In this document: positions 32,287-40,686 of the stretch, piece after piece
How positions within the stretch are numbered: position 1 is the first letter of the stretch
Layout of the letters: each line of letters opens with the position of its first letter
Assembly (NCBI GenBank): GCA_934561555.1
Contig: CAKTGQ010000012.1
Coordinates: forward strand, 1-64,000
Reading direction: 5' to 3'
Origin: an uncultured Faecalibacterium sp.
GTDB taxonomy: Bacteria; Bacillota; Clostridia; Oscillospirales; Ruminococcaceae
DNA length: 64,000 nucleotides
Notes under the pieces: model-generated
The model's database searches: none
The model's input: only the letters and a program-made list of their open reading frames with translations
What the model was told of the DNA's origin: nothing
Position numbers and translations under genes: made by a program

Positions 32287-34101
32287 ATGACTGATTTTGA
32301 AAAGACCTACCAGAACTACAACCCCCGGCAGGCTGCGCTGGACGAGGCACGCGCTCTGCTGACCGCAGCCGCCAAGGCTGCTATGGCAGACGGCACCCTG
32401 CCCGAGGCAGAGCTGCCCGCCTTTATCGTGGAGATCCCCGCCGATGTGAAGAACGGCGATATCGCCTCCAACCTCGCCATGGCCGGTGCACGCACCTGGC
32501 GCAAGGCCCCCAAGATGATCGCAGACGCCCTGCTGGCACATCTGCCCTCTATCGAGGACAGCGTGTTCTCCAAGGTGGAGGTTGCCGGTCCCGGCTTCAT
32601 CAACCTGTTCCTGTCCCAGAGCTTCTGGGCAGGCGTTGTGCTGGGTGCCTGCGCCAACAAGGAGTATGGCCGCACCGACCACGGCAAGGGTGCAAAGTAC
32701 AATGTGGAGTTCGTTTCTGCCAACCCCACCGGCCCCATGCACATGGGCAACGCTCGCGGCGGCGCACTGGGCGACTGTCTGGCCGCTGTGCTGGACTGGT
32801 CCGGCTACGATGTGACCCGCGAGTTCTATATCAACGATGCCGGTAACCAGATTCAGAAGTTCGGTAAAAGTCTGGCAGTGCGCTACCTGCAGCAGTTCTG
32901 CGGCGAGGAGGCCTATCCCCTGCCCAAAGAGTGCTATCAGGGCGGCGACATCAAGGTGCTGGCCGCTGAGTTTGCCGAGCTGAACGGCGACAAGTACGTT
33001 GCCGCCTGCTCCGGGCTGAGCGAGGAAGCTCTGTTCGAGAGCGAAGCCTTTGCCGCCCTGAAGGACGCACTGGTGGCCTACGCCCTGCCCAAGAACATCG
33101 CTGCCCTGAAGCGCGACCTCGGCAAGTACCGCATCGACTACGACGTCTGGTTCCACGAGAGCACCCTGCACGAGTCCGGCGCGGTTCTGGCTGTGGTGGA
33201 CAAACTGCTGGAGCTGGGTGCCTGCTACAAGGCCGAGGACGGCGCTATCATGTACCGCAGCGCCCAGTACGCTGCCAAGTACGGCACCGTGAACAAGAAA
33301 AAGACCGAGGACGGCACCGAGGAAGAAGCCAAGGACGAGGTGCTGGTGCGCGCCAACGGCATCCCCACCTACTTTGCCGCTGATATCGCCTACCACTACA
33401 ACAAGCTGGCAACCCGCGGCTTTGCCAAGGCCATCGACGTGTGGGGCGCAGACCACCACGGCCATGTGGCCCGTATGAAGGGTGCGATGGACGCCATCGG
33501 CCTGAACGGCGAGGATCTGGATGTTGTGCTGATGCAGATGGTCAACCTGATGCGGGACGGCCAGCCTGTCCGTATGTCCAAGCGCACCGGCAACGCCATC
33601 ACCCTGACCGATCTGCTGGAAGAGGTACCCATCGACAGCGCACGCTTCCTGTTCAATATGCACGACGCCGGCAGCGGTATCGACTTTGATCTGGATCAGG
33701 CCGTTAAGACCGACAACGATAACCCCGTGTACTATGTGCAGTACGCCCATGCTCGCATCTGCTCCATCCTGAAGAAGATGGAGAGCGAGGGCGTGCAGTT
33801 TGCCGGTGCGGAGAACATCGATGCCACCCTGCTCACCGAGCCCTCCGAGATGGATCTGATCCGTATGCTGGCCGCCTTCCCGCAGGAGATCGTGATGGCT
33901 GCCGAGAAGTACGACCCCAGCCGCATCAACCGCTTTGTCATTGATCTGGCCAGCGCCTTCCACCGCTTCTACGGCAACTGCCGCATTCAGGGCGCAGACC
34001 CCGCCGTGCAGCAGGCACGTCTGGCTCTGTGCATCGGCGTGAAGAACGCCATCTTCAACGTGCTTACCATGTTCAAGATCAACGTGCCCGAGAAGATGTA
34101 A
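32287..34101 (+). CDS. argS: Arginyl-tRNA synthetase
   Basis: 604-residue class I synthetase. The start at 32287 (MTDFEKTYQNYNPRQAAL) follows AAAGGAATCC. The HIGH signature is in VSANPTGPMHMGNARGGALGD (about residue 150), and the KMSKS equivalent appears as RMSKRTGN (about 433). A C-terminal anticodon-binding DALR domain ends in FNVLTMFKINVPEKM. Length is slightly above the usual 550-580 because of an acidic insert near residue 340 (KKKTEDGTEEEAKDE). Confidence 0.96.
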   Translation: MTDFEKTYQNYNPRQAALDEARALLTAAAKAAMADGTLPEAELPAFIVEIPADVKNGDIASNLAMAGARTWRKAPKMIADALLAHLPSIEDSVFSKVEVAGPGFINLFLSQSFWAGVVLGACANKEYGRTDHGKGAKYNVEFVSANPTGPMHMGNARGGALGDCLAAVLDWSGYDVTREFYINDAGNQIQKFGKSLAVRYLQQFCGEEAYPLPKECYQGGDIKVLAAEFAELNGDKYVAACSGLSEEALFESEAFAALKDALVAYALPKNIAALKRDLGKYRIDYDVWFHESTLHESGAVLAVVDKLLELGACYKAEDGAIMYRSAQYAAKYGTVNKKKTEDGTEEEAKDEVLVRANGIPTYFAADIAYHYNKLATRGFAKAIDVWGADHHGHVARMKGAMDAIGLNGEDLDVVLMQMVNLMRDGQPVRMSKRTGNAITLTDLLEEVPIDSARFLFNMHDAGSGIDFDLDQAVKTDNDNPVYYVQYAHARICSILKKMESEGVQFAGAENIDATLLTEPSEMDLIRMLAAFPQEIVMAAEKYDPSRINRFVIDLASAFHRFYGNCRIQGADPAVQQARLALCIGVKNAIFNVLTMFKINVPEKM

Positions 34102-34111
34102 CATATGAAAA

Positions 34112-34276
34112 CCCTCTCAGTCAAAACCTGACGGTTTTGCCAGCTCTCCCGAAGGGCGAGCTTTATGCGCTATGAAGATAAACGATTTCTTCACCCGCAA
34201 GAAGCCGGTTTCGGGCAGATGAAAAAAGCTCCCCCTTTCGGGGGAGCTGGCACGGCGCAAGTCGTGACTGAGAGGG
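34112..34276. repeat. Family II inverted-end repeat between argS and dus
   Basis: A 165-bp element has end CCCTCTCAGTC (34112-34122) and the exact inverted end GACTGAGAGGG (34266-34276). Next to each end is a GAGCTC-type hairpin (AGCTCTCCCGAAGGGCGAGCT and AGCTCCCCCTTTCGGGGGAGCT halves). A further AGCTCCCCTCCGGGGGAGCT hairpin with T tail follows at 34300-34321. It resembles a miniature inverted-repeat or BIME-like element. Confidence 0.75.
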
Positions 34277-34340
34277 TTCGTATCCCAAAAATCTGGCTCC
34301 CCTCCGGGGGAGCTTTTTTGAATCATAGCAAGGAGAATCC

Positions 34341-35360
34341 ATGGAACCTTTGAAGATCGGCAATATCACCCTGCCCCACCGGGCGGTGTTCGGCCCTATG
34401 GCAGGCTTTACGGATGCCCCCTGCCGCCGCCTGATGGCGCAGCACGGCGCGGGCTTTACCGTCAGCGAGATGGTGTCCAGCCGGGCGCTGGTGTACGGCG
34501 ACCATAAGACCGTCAGCCTGCTGAAGGCAGCGCCCAACGGCGCACCCTACGGGGTGCAGATCTTTGGCGAGGTGCCGGAGATCATGGGCGAGGCCACCGC
34601 TGCCATCGAGCAGTACGCATTTGACTTTGTGGACATCAACATGGGCTGCCCTGCCCCTAAGATCGTTTCCGGCGGGGCGGGCAGCAAGCTGATGCTGGAC
34701 CCCGACCGCTGCGGGCGCATCGTGGAGCAGGTGGTGGCGCACACCAAGCGCCCCGTCACCGTAAAAATGCGTAAGGGCTGGGACGCCGACCACATCACCG
34801 CCGTGGAGTGCGCCAAGGCCTGCGAGCAGGCGGGCGCGGCGCTGGTGGCGGTGCACGCCCGCACCCGGGAGCAGATGTATACCCCGGGCATCGACCCGGA
34901 GATCATCGCCCGGGTAAAGGACGCGGTAAAGGTGCCGGTGCTGGGCAACGGCGATATCCACTGCGCCGAGGATGCGCTGCGCATGGTGCGGGAGACAAAC
35001 TGCGATGGTGTGATGATCGCCCGGGGCGCACTGGGTGACCCGTGGCTGTTTGAGCGGGTGAACGCCGCGCTGGAGGGTCTGCCCGCCCCCAAGGAACCGA
35101 ACCTGCAGGCGCGGATGAACGCGCTGCGCCGTCAGGTGGAGGAGATGGTAGAGCAGAAGGGCGAGTTTGTGGCCATGCCGCAGGCGCGCGCCCAGACCAT
35201 GCACTACATGAAGGGTCTGAAGGGCGCCGCCGCCCTGCGCCGCTACTGCTGCACCCTGACCCACTTGGAGGACTTGGACGAGTTGATCGCCGCTGTATTT
35301 GAAGAGCAGCGCAAGGCCGGGCTGGACCCCGATGATGTGCGGGAAGTGCCGTTCCCGTAA
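34341..35360 (+). CDS. dus: tRNA-dihydrouridine synthase (DusB-like)
   Basis: 339-residue flavin enzyme reducing uridines in the tRNA D-loop. Recognised by PMAGFTDAPCRRL at the N-terminus, the catalytic Cys in NMGCPAPKIVSGGAGSKLM (about residue 98), KMRKGW, VHARTREQMY and the phosphate-binding GNGDI...GVMIARGALGDPWLF. The C-terminal helical domain (about 245-339) contacts tRNA. Which U positions are modified is not evident. Confidence 0.93.
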   Translation: MEPLKIGNITLPHRAVFGPMAGFTDAPCRRLMAQHGAGFTVSEMVSSRALVYGDHKTVSLLKAAPNGAPYGVQIFGEVPEIMGEATAAIEQYAFDFVDINMGCPAPKIVSGGAGSKLMLDPDRCGRIVEQVVAHTKRPVTVKMRKGWDADHITAVECAKACEQAGAALVAVHARTREQMYTPGIDPEIIARVKDAVKVPVLGNGDIHCAEDALRMVRETNCDGVMIARGALGDPWLFERVNAALEGLPAPKEPNLQARMNALRRQVEEMVEQKGEFVAMPQARAQTMHYMKGLKGAAALRRYCCTLTHLEDLDELIAAVFEEQRKAGLDPDDVREVPFP

Positions 35361-35386
35361 GCCCGCGGGCTGAACAACGATTTAAA

Positions 35387-35485
35387 ATGGCTTCCGCTTC
35401 GCTCTAGCCATATTCAGCGGAAAGAATATTTTAAATAGAGCAATGCCGGAGCGTCTGCGGACGCTCCGGCATTGCATTTTCACGG
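35387..35485 (+). repeat. Family I structured repeat, copy 3
   Basis: Head stem ATGGCT (35387-35392)/AGCCAT (35406-35411) differs from other copies at two base pairs but keeps pairing. Loop CCGCT (35394-35398) is complementary to AGCGG (35416-35420). The 36-nt perfect hairpin is at 35440-35475 with loop CTGCGG, then TTTTCACGG. Confidence 0.85.
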
Positions 35486-35609
35486 AAGGGGTCGTAGCGG
35501 GAAACGGCATCTGCCGCGCCGCTTTCTGCGAAAGCGCGGCGCTGCGGGCGGGCTTGCTCCCCCGGGGGGAGCTGTCGCGCAGCGACTGAGGGGCTTCAAA
35601 TCGGCGGAG

Positions 35610-35670
35610 CCGGAAAAAACGGTTAAAAGATCTTCACGCCGATCAGGCGTGAATCTTCAGTTTTTTCCGG
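35610..35670. repeat. Long imperfect inverted repeat
   Basis: CCGGAAAAAAC...TTCACGCC pairs with GGCGTGAA...GTTTTTTCCGG across a five-base loop, about 26 bp per arm with small mismatches. Function unknown. Confidence 0.6.
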
Positions 35671-35805
35671 TGTAGCCCTCCCCTTTGGGGTTAAAAGGGG
35701 CGAGCAGCCCCTTTTTCGTGGCTCCAGCGCGTCGAAATCGCTGGTGGTTTTCTGGTTCTCTTTTGCCACCAAAAGAGAACATTCCCCGGCGGCAAGACGT
35801 ATTTG

Positions 35806-36393
35806 TTACGGCCTTGTCAACTCGTCCAAATTCTGGGTGTAGCAGGGCAGGCAATGTTCCAGAAACCAGTCGGCTTCCGGGCAGTGCATGGCTTGCAGCG
35901 CGGCGCGCTGCTGCGTTAATGCGGCATCAAATTCGTGGTTGCCGCTGCGCTGCTCCTCGGTGCATTTGATCAGCGCACTCAGCCGGTCGGCGGCCTTGAG
36001 CAGCCGGTGTTCCTCTGCTGTCAGGGCGCTGCCGTCCATGCAGGGGGTCAACTCTGCGGCCAGTTCTGCAGGCAGCAAAGCCGCCATGGAGCGCACACTC
36101 TCGGTCTCCAGCGCCTTGTAGGCATCCCGCAGCGCCGGGGAGTGGTACTTGACCGGCGTGGGCATATCTCCGGTGATGATCTCCGGGGCGTCGTGGTACA
36201 GCGCCGCCACCGCCACCACCTCGGGGCGGCAGGGCGTGCCGGTGTAGTGCTTGGCGATGAGGCACAGCAGGTGCGCCAGCAGCGCGGTGTCGCAGGTGTG
36301 CTCGCTGAGGGATTCCGCCCGGGTGGAGTGCATCAGGCTCCACCGGGTAATGTACTTCATGCGCGCCAGCAAGGCGCTGAAGGGATACAGCAT
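35806..36393 (-). CDS. yfbR: HD-domain 5'-deoxynucleotidase (YfbR-like)
   Basis: 195-residue HD hydrolase of the YfbR family, which dephosphorylates deoxyribonucleoside 5'-monophosphates. The start at 36393 gives MLYPFSALLARMKYITRWSLM, matching YfbR, with an AGGAGG site upstream. Metal ligands are seen in SLSEHTCDTALLAHLL, YHDAPEIITGDMPTPVKY (HD plus downstream E and D) and KAADRLSALIKC. The open frame continues upstream for hundreds of codons across the opposite-strand YfhO gene, but that part is a shadow. Confidence 0.87.
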   Translation of the reverse strand: MLYPFSALLARMKYITRWSLMHSTRAESLSEHTCDTALLAHLLCLIAKHYTGTPCRPEVVAVAALYHDAPEIITGDMPTPVKYHSPALRDAYKALETESVRSMAALLPAELAAELTPCMDGSALTAEEHRLLKAADRLSALIKCTEEQRSGNHEFDAALTQQRAALQAMHCPEADWFLEHCLPCYTQNLDELTRP

Positions 36394-36531
36394 AACAATA
36401 CGCCTCCTTTTCTTCACCATACCCGCCGGGCGCTTGGTTGTCAAGCCCTTTTTTCTTGCCCGCCGCCGTGCTATACTACAAGGAGAGATCAAATCCACTT
36501 CCGCGCCGGTGCGCGGAGAAAGAGGAACGCT

Positions 36532-38934
36532 ATGGAAAAGTTTATAAAACCACGGCTGCTCACACCAAGGGAGCAGAACCATAAAAAATTCTGGCAGGCG
36601 GTGGGACTGTGCGCCCTGACGGCGGCGGTATTCTTTCTGCCGTTCTATATCCTTGACGGCGGCTTTTTTCACTATGCCGGCGATTTTAACAGCCAGCAGA
36701 TCAGCTTTTACCGGTATATGAACGGCTTCGTCAAGGGCGCGGGCTACCCGGACAGCACCTTTGCCGGTGCGCCGCACAATACCTTTTCGTGGGCGACCGA
36801 CCTTGGCAGCGGGGTGATGAACGCCTACTCCTTCTACCTGTACGGCTCGCCGTTTTTCTGGCTGTCGGTGCTGCTGCCGCAGAGCTGGCTGCCCTATATG
36901 ATGGTGCCGCTGCTGGTGCTCAAGTTCGGCGTGGCGGGCGGCGGCGCGTACCTGTATCTGCGCCGCTACGTCAAAAACGAGAACTACGCGGTGCTGGGTG
37001 CCTGCCTGTACGCGCTTTCCGGCTTTGCGGTGTACAATGTGTTCTTCAACCACTTTGTGGATGTGGTGGCGCTGTTCCCCTACCTGCTCTGGGCGCTGGA
37101 CGAGGCTATTTATGAAAACCGTCACGGTCTGTTCGCCTTCTGGGTGGCGGTGAATCTGCTGAACAACTATTTCTTCTTTGTAGGACAGGTAATTTTCCTG
37201 TGCATCTACTTTGTGTGCAAGCTGACCGCCAAGGACTTCCGGCTGACCGGACGCAAGTTCGGGCATCTGTTGTGGGAGAGCGTGCTGGGCGTTGCCATGG
37301 GCTGTCTGCTGCTGTTCCCGGCGGTGCTCAGCCTGCTGCAGAACCCGCGCACCATCGACCTTTCCTCTGGCTGGGGCTTTCTGACCTACGCCAAGGTGCA
37401 GCAGTATCTGGCTATCCTGCTCAGCTGGATCCTGCCGCCGGACTCCCCTTATCTCACCTCGGTCTGGTCGGAGGGCGTCATCAAGTGGACGAGCATGACG
37501 GCCTATCTGCCGCTGTGCAGTCTGGCCGGTGCCATGGCCTACTGGCGCAGCCGGAAAGCCGACAGCAAAAAGCGCATCGTGGCGGTATGCGCCGTGTGCG
37601 CACTGGTGCCGGTGCTGAACAGTGCCTTCTATGCCCTCAACTCCAGCTACTATGCCCGCTGGTACTATATGCCCACCCTCATCCTTGCCGCCATGACCGT
37701 GAATGCGCTGGAGGACCCGGAGATTGATCTGGACGCACCTGCCCGGGGCATTGGCTGGATCATGCTGGCTACGCTGGTCTTTGCCGTTGTGCCCGTACGG
37801 GACGATACCACCGAGACATGGTCCTTCGGCGTGCTGAAAAACCCGGGACAGTTCTTTGCCGTGCTGGGCTTTGGCCTGCTGGGGCTTATGCTGTACCGTT
37901 ACCTCTGCGGCAAGTGGCGGCAGGACAGCCGCTTTGCCCAGCGCATGACGGCGGCGGTGCTGGTGTTTGCCTGCACGTTCGCCATGGTGCACATCGGCAT
38001 TGGCAAGTTTGGCCAGTGGCACACCGACAGCGACCTTGTGGAGCAGGACACCAACGCCCTGCTGCTGAAAAACGACCTGCCGGAGGGCGACTACCGCATC
38101 GACACCTACAAGATCCACGACAACATCGGGATGTGGCTGGATAAGAGCTGCCTGCAATACTTTGGCAGTACGGCTGCCCCCAGCATCCTCAGCTTCTACC
38201 CGGGGCTGGGCGTCAAGCGGGACGTGCGCAGCGAGCCGGAGATCGCAAACTACGCGTTGCGCGGTCTGTTGAGCGTGGAGTACCTCATCACCACCCCGGA
38301 AAAGCGCGAGAGCTTTGAGGACGAGGCGGATGAGGGCTGGACCTATCTGGGCGACATAGACGGCTACACGCTGTACCGTAACGACAACTATGTGCCCATG
38401 GGCTTTACCTACGACTATTATGTGACCGAGGCCACCTACCAGACTTCGATCAAGACCCTGCGCTCCAACCTGCTGATGCGGGCGCTGGTGCTGGAGGACG
38501 AGGACTTAGAAAAATACAGTCCCTACCTGACCGAGCTTTCGAATGCCATGCTGGATGACCTGCACTACGACAGCTACACGCAGGACTGCGCCGACCGCCG
38601 CGCCCACAGCTGCTCGGTGTTCCAGATGAATAACGCCGGCTTCCACGCCGAGATCACGCTGGAAAAGCCGAATCTCGTCTTTTTCTCCGTGCCCTACGAT
38701 GACGGCTTTACCGCCTACGTCAACGGCGAAAAGACCGACATCCTGCGGGTGGACGAGGGACTGATGGCAGTGCTCTGCCCGGCGGGCGCAAGCAGCATCG
38801 ACTTTGTGTATCAGGCTGCCGGGCTTTCTGCCAGCCGGGTGGTGACCGCCGTAGCCATTCCGGTGTGGGTGGTGTACGTTGCTTACTTTGTGCACCGCAA
38901 GCGCCGCAGCACCGGCACCCCGGCAGAAGAATGA
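36532..38934 (+). CDS. YfhO family membrane protein
   Basis: 800-residue polytopic protein of the YfhO family (bacterial membrane protein YfhO, GT-C-like). Start 36532 with AGAGGA upstream. About 12-13 hydrophobic segments occupy residues 20-500, followed by a soluble C-terminal region of about 270 residues, and a last membrane segment near 775 with a basic tail (HRKRRSTGTPAEE). The first extracytoplasmic loop carries GDFNSQQISFYRYMNG, which contains the acidic residue expected of the GT-C fold. Relatives glycosylate lipoteichoic acid or other wall polymers; the target here is not known. A TATACT -10 lies at 36472-36477 without a clear -35. Confidence 0.82.
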   Translation: MEKFIKPRLLTPREQNHKKFWQAVGLCALTAAVFFLPFYILDGGFFHYAGDFNSQQISFYRYMNGFVKGAGYPDSTFAGAPHNTFSWATDLGSGVMNAYSFYLYGSPFFWLSVLLPQSWLPYMMVPLLVLKFGVAGGGAYLYLRRYVKNENYAVLGACLYALSGFAVYNVFFNHFVDVVALFPYLLWALDEAIYENRHGLFAFWVAVNLLNNYFFFVGQVIFLCIYFVCKLTAKDFRLTGRKFGHLLWESVLGVAMGCLLLFPAVLSLLQNPRTIDLSSGWGFLTYAKVQQYLAILLSWILPPDSPYLTSVWSEGVIKWTSMTAYLPLCSLAGAMAYWRSRKADSKKRIVAVCAVCALVPVLNSAFYALNSSYYARWYYMPTLILAAMTVNALEDPEIDLDAPARGIGWIMLATLVFAVVPVRDDTTETWSFGVLKNPGQFFAVLGFGLLGLMLYRYLCGKWRQDSRFAQRMTAAVLVFACTFAMVHIGIGKFGQWHTDSDLVEQDTNALLLKNDLPEGDYRIDTYKIHDNIGMWLDKSCLQYFGSTAAPSILSFYPGLGVKRDVRSEPEIANYALRGLLSVEYLITTPEKRESFEDEADEGWTYLGDIDGYTLYRNDNYVPMGFTYDYYVTEATYQTSIKTLRSNLLMRALVLEDEDLEKYSPYLTELSNAMLDDLHYDSYTQDCADRRAHSCSVFQMNNAGFHAEITLEKPNLVFFSVPYDDGFTAYVNGEKTDILRVDEGLMAVLCPAGASSIDFVYQAAGLSASRVVTAVAIPVWVVYVAYFVHRKRRSTGTPAEE

Positions 38935-38973
38935 CTTTGACCGGGTCATAAAATAAAAATTTTAAATTCCCTC

Positions 38974-39001
38974 TTGACTTTACGAAGATAAAGTGTATAA
39001 T
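38974..39001 (+). promoter_or_regulatory. Promoter of the T-box/trpXYZ-like operon
   Basis: TTGACT (38974-38979) and TATAAT (38996-39001) are 16 bp apart. Confidence 0.8.
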
Positions 39002-39007
39002 GCAATC

Positions 39008-39293
39008 AAACCGATGAGGCGGAAGAGAACCTGCACAGCGCATCTGCAGTGAGCCCGGACAGTGCAAACGGGCGAAAGCGGGGCAGAGTTTCGTGGGCCG
39101 CCGAGGGCCGGGCAAACGGGCAGAAGCCCCAGTAGCTTTGGACGGAAGTCTCCGTTACAGGACAGGGGAGTGTTGGCTCTCCGTGAGTGGCTCTGCTGTA
39201 TGGGATGCAGAGCAAGCAAGGTGGCACCGCAGAATCGTAATTTACCGATCCTGTCCTTGTGGATAACACACAGGGACAGGGTCGTTTTGTTTT
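39008..39293 (+). ncRNA. T-box leader, probably tryptophan-specific
   Basis: The antiterminator signature AAGGTGGCACCGC (about 39220-39232) is followed by a terminator hairpin GATCCTGTCC...GGACAGGGTC (about 39247-39285) with a TTTTGTTTT tract. A long stem I precedes it; the most likely specifier is TGG followed by A at 39139-39142, giving Trp. It reads out uncharged tRNA and controls the downstream ABC transporter. Confidence 0.85.
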
Positions 39294-39325
39294 AAGACCC
39301 GTCCCGCAAAGGGAGCGGGTCTTTT
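39294..39325 (+). terminator. Second hairpin directly after the T-box
   Basis: AAGACCCGTCCC and GGGAGCGGGTCTTTT form a terminator-like stem immediately downstream of the T-box terminator and 35 bp before the gene. Two terminators in tandem would lower leakage. Confidence 0.55.
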
Positions 39326-39360
39326 GATTTGCCGCCCGCTCCGGGAAAGGAGTTACCACT

Positions 39361-40461
39361 ATGAAAAACCTGAACATGATCTCCCGCCGCAGCTTCCTGA
39401 AGGCCGCTCTGGCCGCTTCTGCTGTATCTGCCATGGCACTGACCGGCTGCGGCGGTGCTGCTTCCAGTACCGCCTCCAGCGCGGCAGTTTCTTCCTCCGC
39501 AGTGGCATCCGGCAGCGCCGCTGCAGCTGGCGAGACCTTTAAGGTGGGCATCGTCAACTATGTGGATCACGCCTCCCTCAACCAGATCGTAGAATCTGTG
39601 GAGAGCCGTCTGGACGCCATTGGCAAGGAGAAGGGCGTCACCTTTGACTACGCCGATTACTATGCCAACGCACAGGCTGACCAGTCCAACCTGAACCAGA
39701 TCGGTGCAGACCTTGTGGCTGACGGCGTGGACGTGATCGTGGCCGTGGCCACCCCCACCGCCGCTACCATGCTGGCCGCTGTGGAGGACACCGACATCCC
39801 GGTGGTCTACTCTGCTGTGACCGACCCCGCCGCCGCCGGATTTGACGGCGAGGAGAACATCACCGGCACCTCCGATGCCCTGAACACCGACGCCATCATG
39901 AACCTGATCGTGGCGGCAAACCCCGGCATTGACACTATCGGTCTGCTGTATGACCTGAGTCAGGATTCCTCCACGCAGGCCATTGCGGACGCCAAGGCCT
40001 TCTGCGAGAAGAACGGCATCAAGGTGGTGGAAAAGAACGGCACCACCACCGCCGAGGTGCAGATGGCTGCTGAAGCACTGGTTGCCGCCGGGGTCAAGGC
40101 CGTGTTCACCCCCACCGATAACACCATCATGACCGCCGAGCTGTCCATCTACGAAAGTTTTATCGAAGCCGGTGTGCAGCACTACACCGGTGCCGACAGC
40201 TTTGCGCTGAACGGCGCACTGGTGGGCTACGGCGTGGACTATGTCCAGCTGGGTGAGGCTACCGCCGATATGGTCAGCCAGCTGCTGTGTGACGGCAAGA
40301 CTCCCGCAGACCTGCCCTACAAGACCTTTGATAATGGCATCGTCACCATCAACACCGAGACCGCCGAGGCGCTGGGCTTGGATCTGGCAGCCCTGAAGGA
40401 AGCCTTCAAGCCCTACTGCACCGAAATTACCGAGGTAACCACCGCCGAGAACTTCTCCTGA
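39361..40461 (+). CDS. trpX: ABC transporter substrate-binding lipoprotein (TrpX-like)
   Basis: 366-residue binding protein of the ABC_sub_bind (DUF534/TrpX) family. The N-terminus MKNLNMISRRSFLKAALAAS looks like a twin-arginine signal and runs into a lipobox ending LTGC at about residue 30, so it is a membrane-anchored lipoprotein. The mature part starts FKVGIVNYVDHASLNQIVESV and shows the two-lobed periplasmic-binding fold with VIVAVATPTAATMLA and GVDYVQLGEATADM. With a Trp-type T-box upstream and a permease and ATPase downstream, it fits the TrpXYZ tryptophan uptake system; substrate is inferred. Confidence 0.82.
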   Translation: MKNLNMISRRSFLKAALAASAVSAMALTGCGGAASSTASSAAVSSSAVASGSAAAAGETFKVGIVNYVDHASLNQIVESVESRLDAIGKEKGVTFDYADYYANAQADQSNLNQIGADLVADGVDVIVAVATPTAATMLAAVEDTDIPVVYSAVTDPAAAGFDGEENITGTSDALNTDAIMNLIVAANPGIDTIGLLYDLSQDSSTQAIADAKAFCEKNGIKVVEKNGTTTAEVQMAAEALVAAGVKAVFTPTDNTIMTAELSIYESFIEAGVQHYTGADSFALNGALVGYGVDYVQLGEATADMVSQLLCDGKTPADLPYKTFDNGIVTINTETAEALGLDLAALKEAFKPYCTEITEVTTAENFS

Positions 40462-40463
40462 AC

Positions 40464-40522
40464 GCCCCGCTCCGTCAAACCCTGACGGTTTTTCCGGCTC
40501 TCCCGCAAGGGAGAGCCTTTGG
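40464..40522 (+). repeat. Family II single-end repeat in the trpX-trpY gap
   Basis: Contains CCGTCAAACCCTGACGG and GGCTCTCCC/GGGAGAGCC hairpins like the family II ends, but only one end is present. It sits directly after trpX. Confidence 0.6.
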
Positions 40523-40550
40523 CGGTTCTGGGGAAAACGTTCCCCTTCCC

Positions 40551-40648
40551 GTGAAAAGGGGATTCAGAAAAGCCCGCAGGCTTTTCTGAATCCCGAATAA
40601 AAATCCAATTCCGCTAATTATGGCCAGCGCACACGCGGCGGCCATTCA
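40551..40648 (-). repeat. Family I structured repeat, copy 4
   Basis: Minus-oriented copy inside the operon gap between trpX and trpY. The 36-nt perfect hairpin is at 40558-40593; the head stem is ATGGCC/GGCCAT (40620-40625 and 40640-40645) with CCGC/GCGG pairing potential (40635-40638 and 40611-40614). Confidence 0.85.
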
Positions 40649-40686
40649 AAATCATCCCCTCAAAAAACATAAAAGGAGCATACACC

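Larger units (their letters stand above)
35361..35805. other. 445-bp intergenic region filled with repeats
   Basis: No gene is seen. It holds a family I copy (35387-35485), a single family II end (35549-35596), a long imperfect hairpin (35610-35670), an AAAAGGGGC/GCCCCTTTT hairpin (35692-35718) that may terminate the yfbR-like gene from the right, and another GTTCTCTTTTG/CAAAAGAGAAC hairpin (35754-35781). Confidence 0.7.

Noticed and set aside
36394..38157. Upstream extension of the YfbR-like frame to 783 codons
   Set aside because: Runs antisense through the YfhO gene; homology and an AGGAGG site place the start at 36393.
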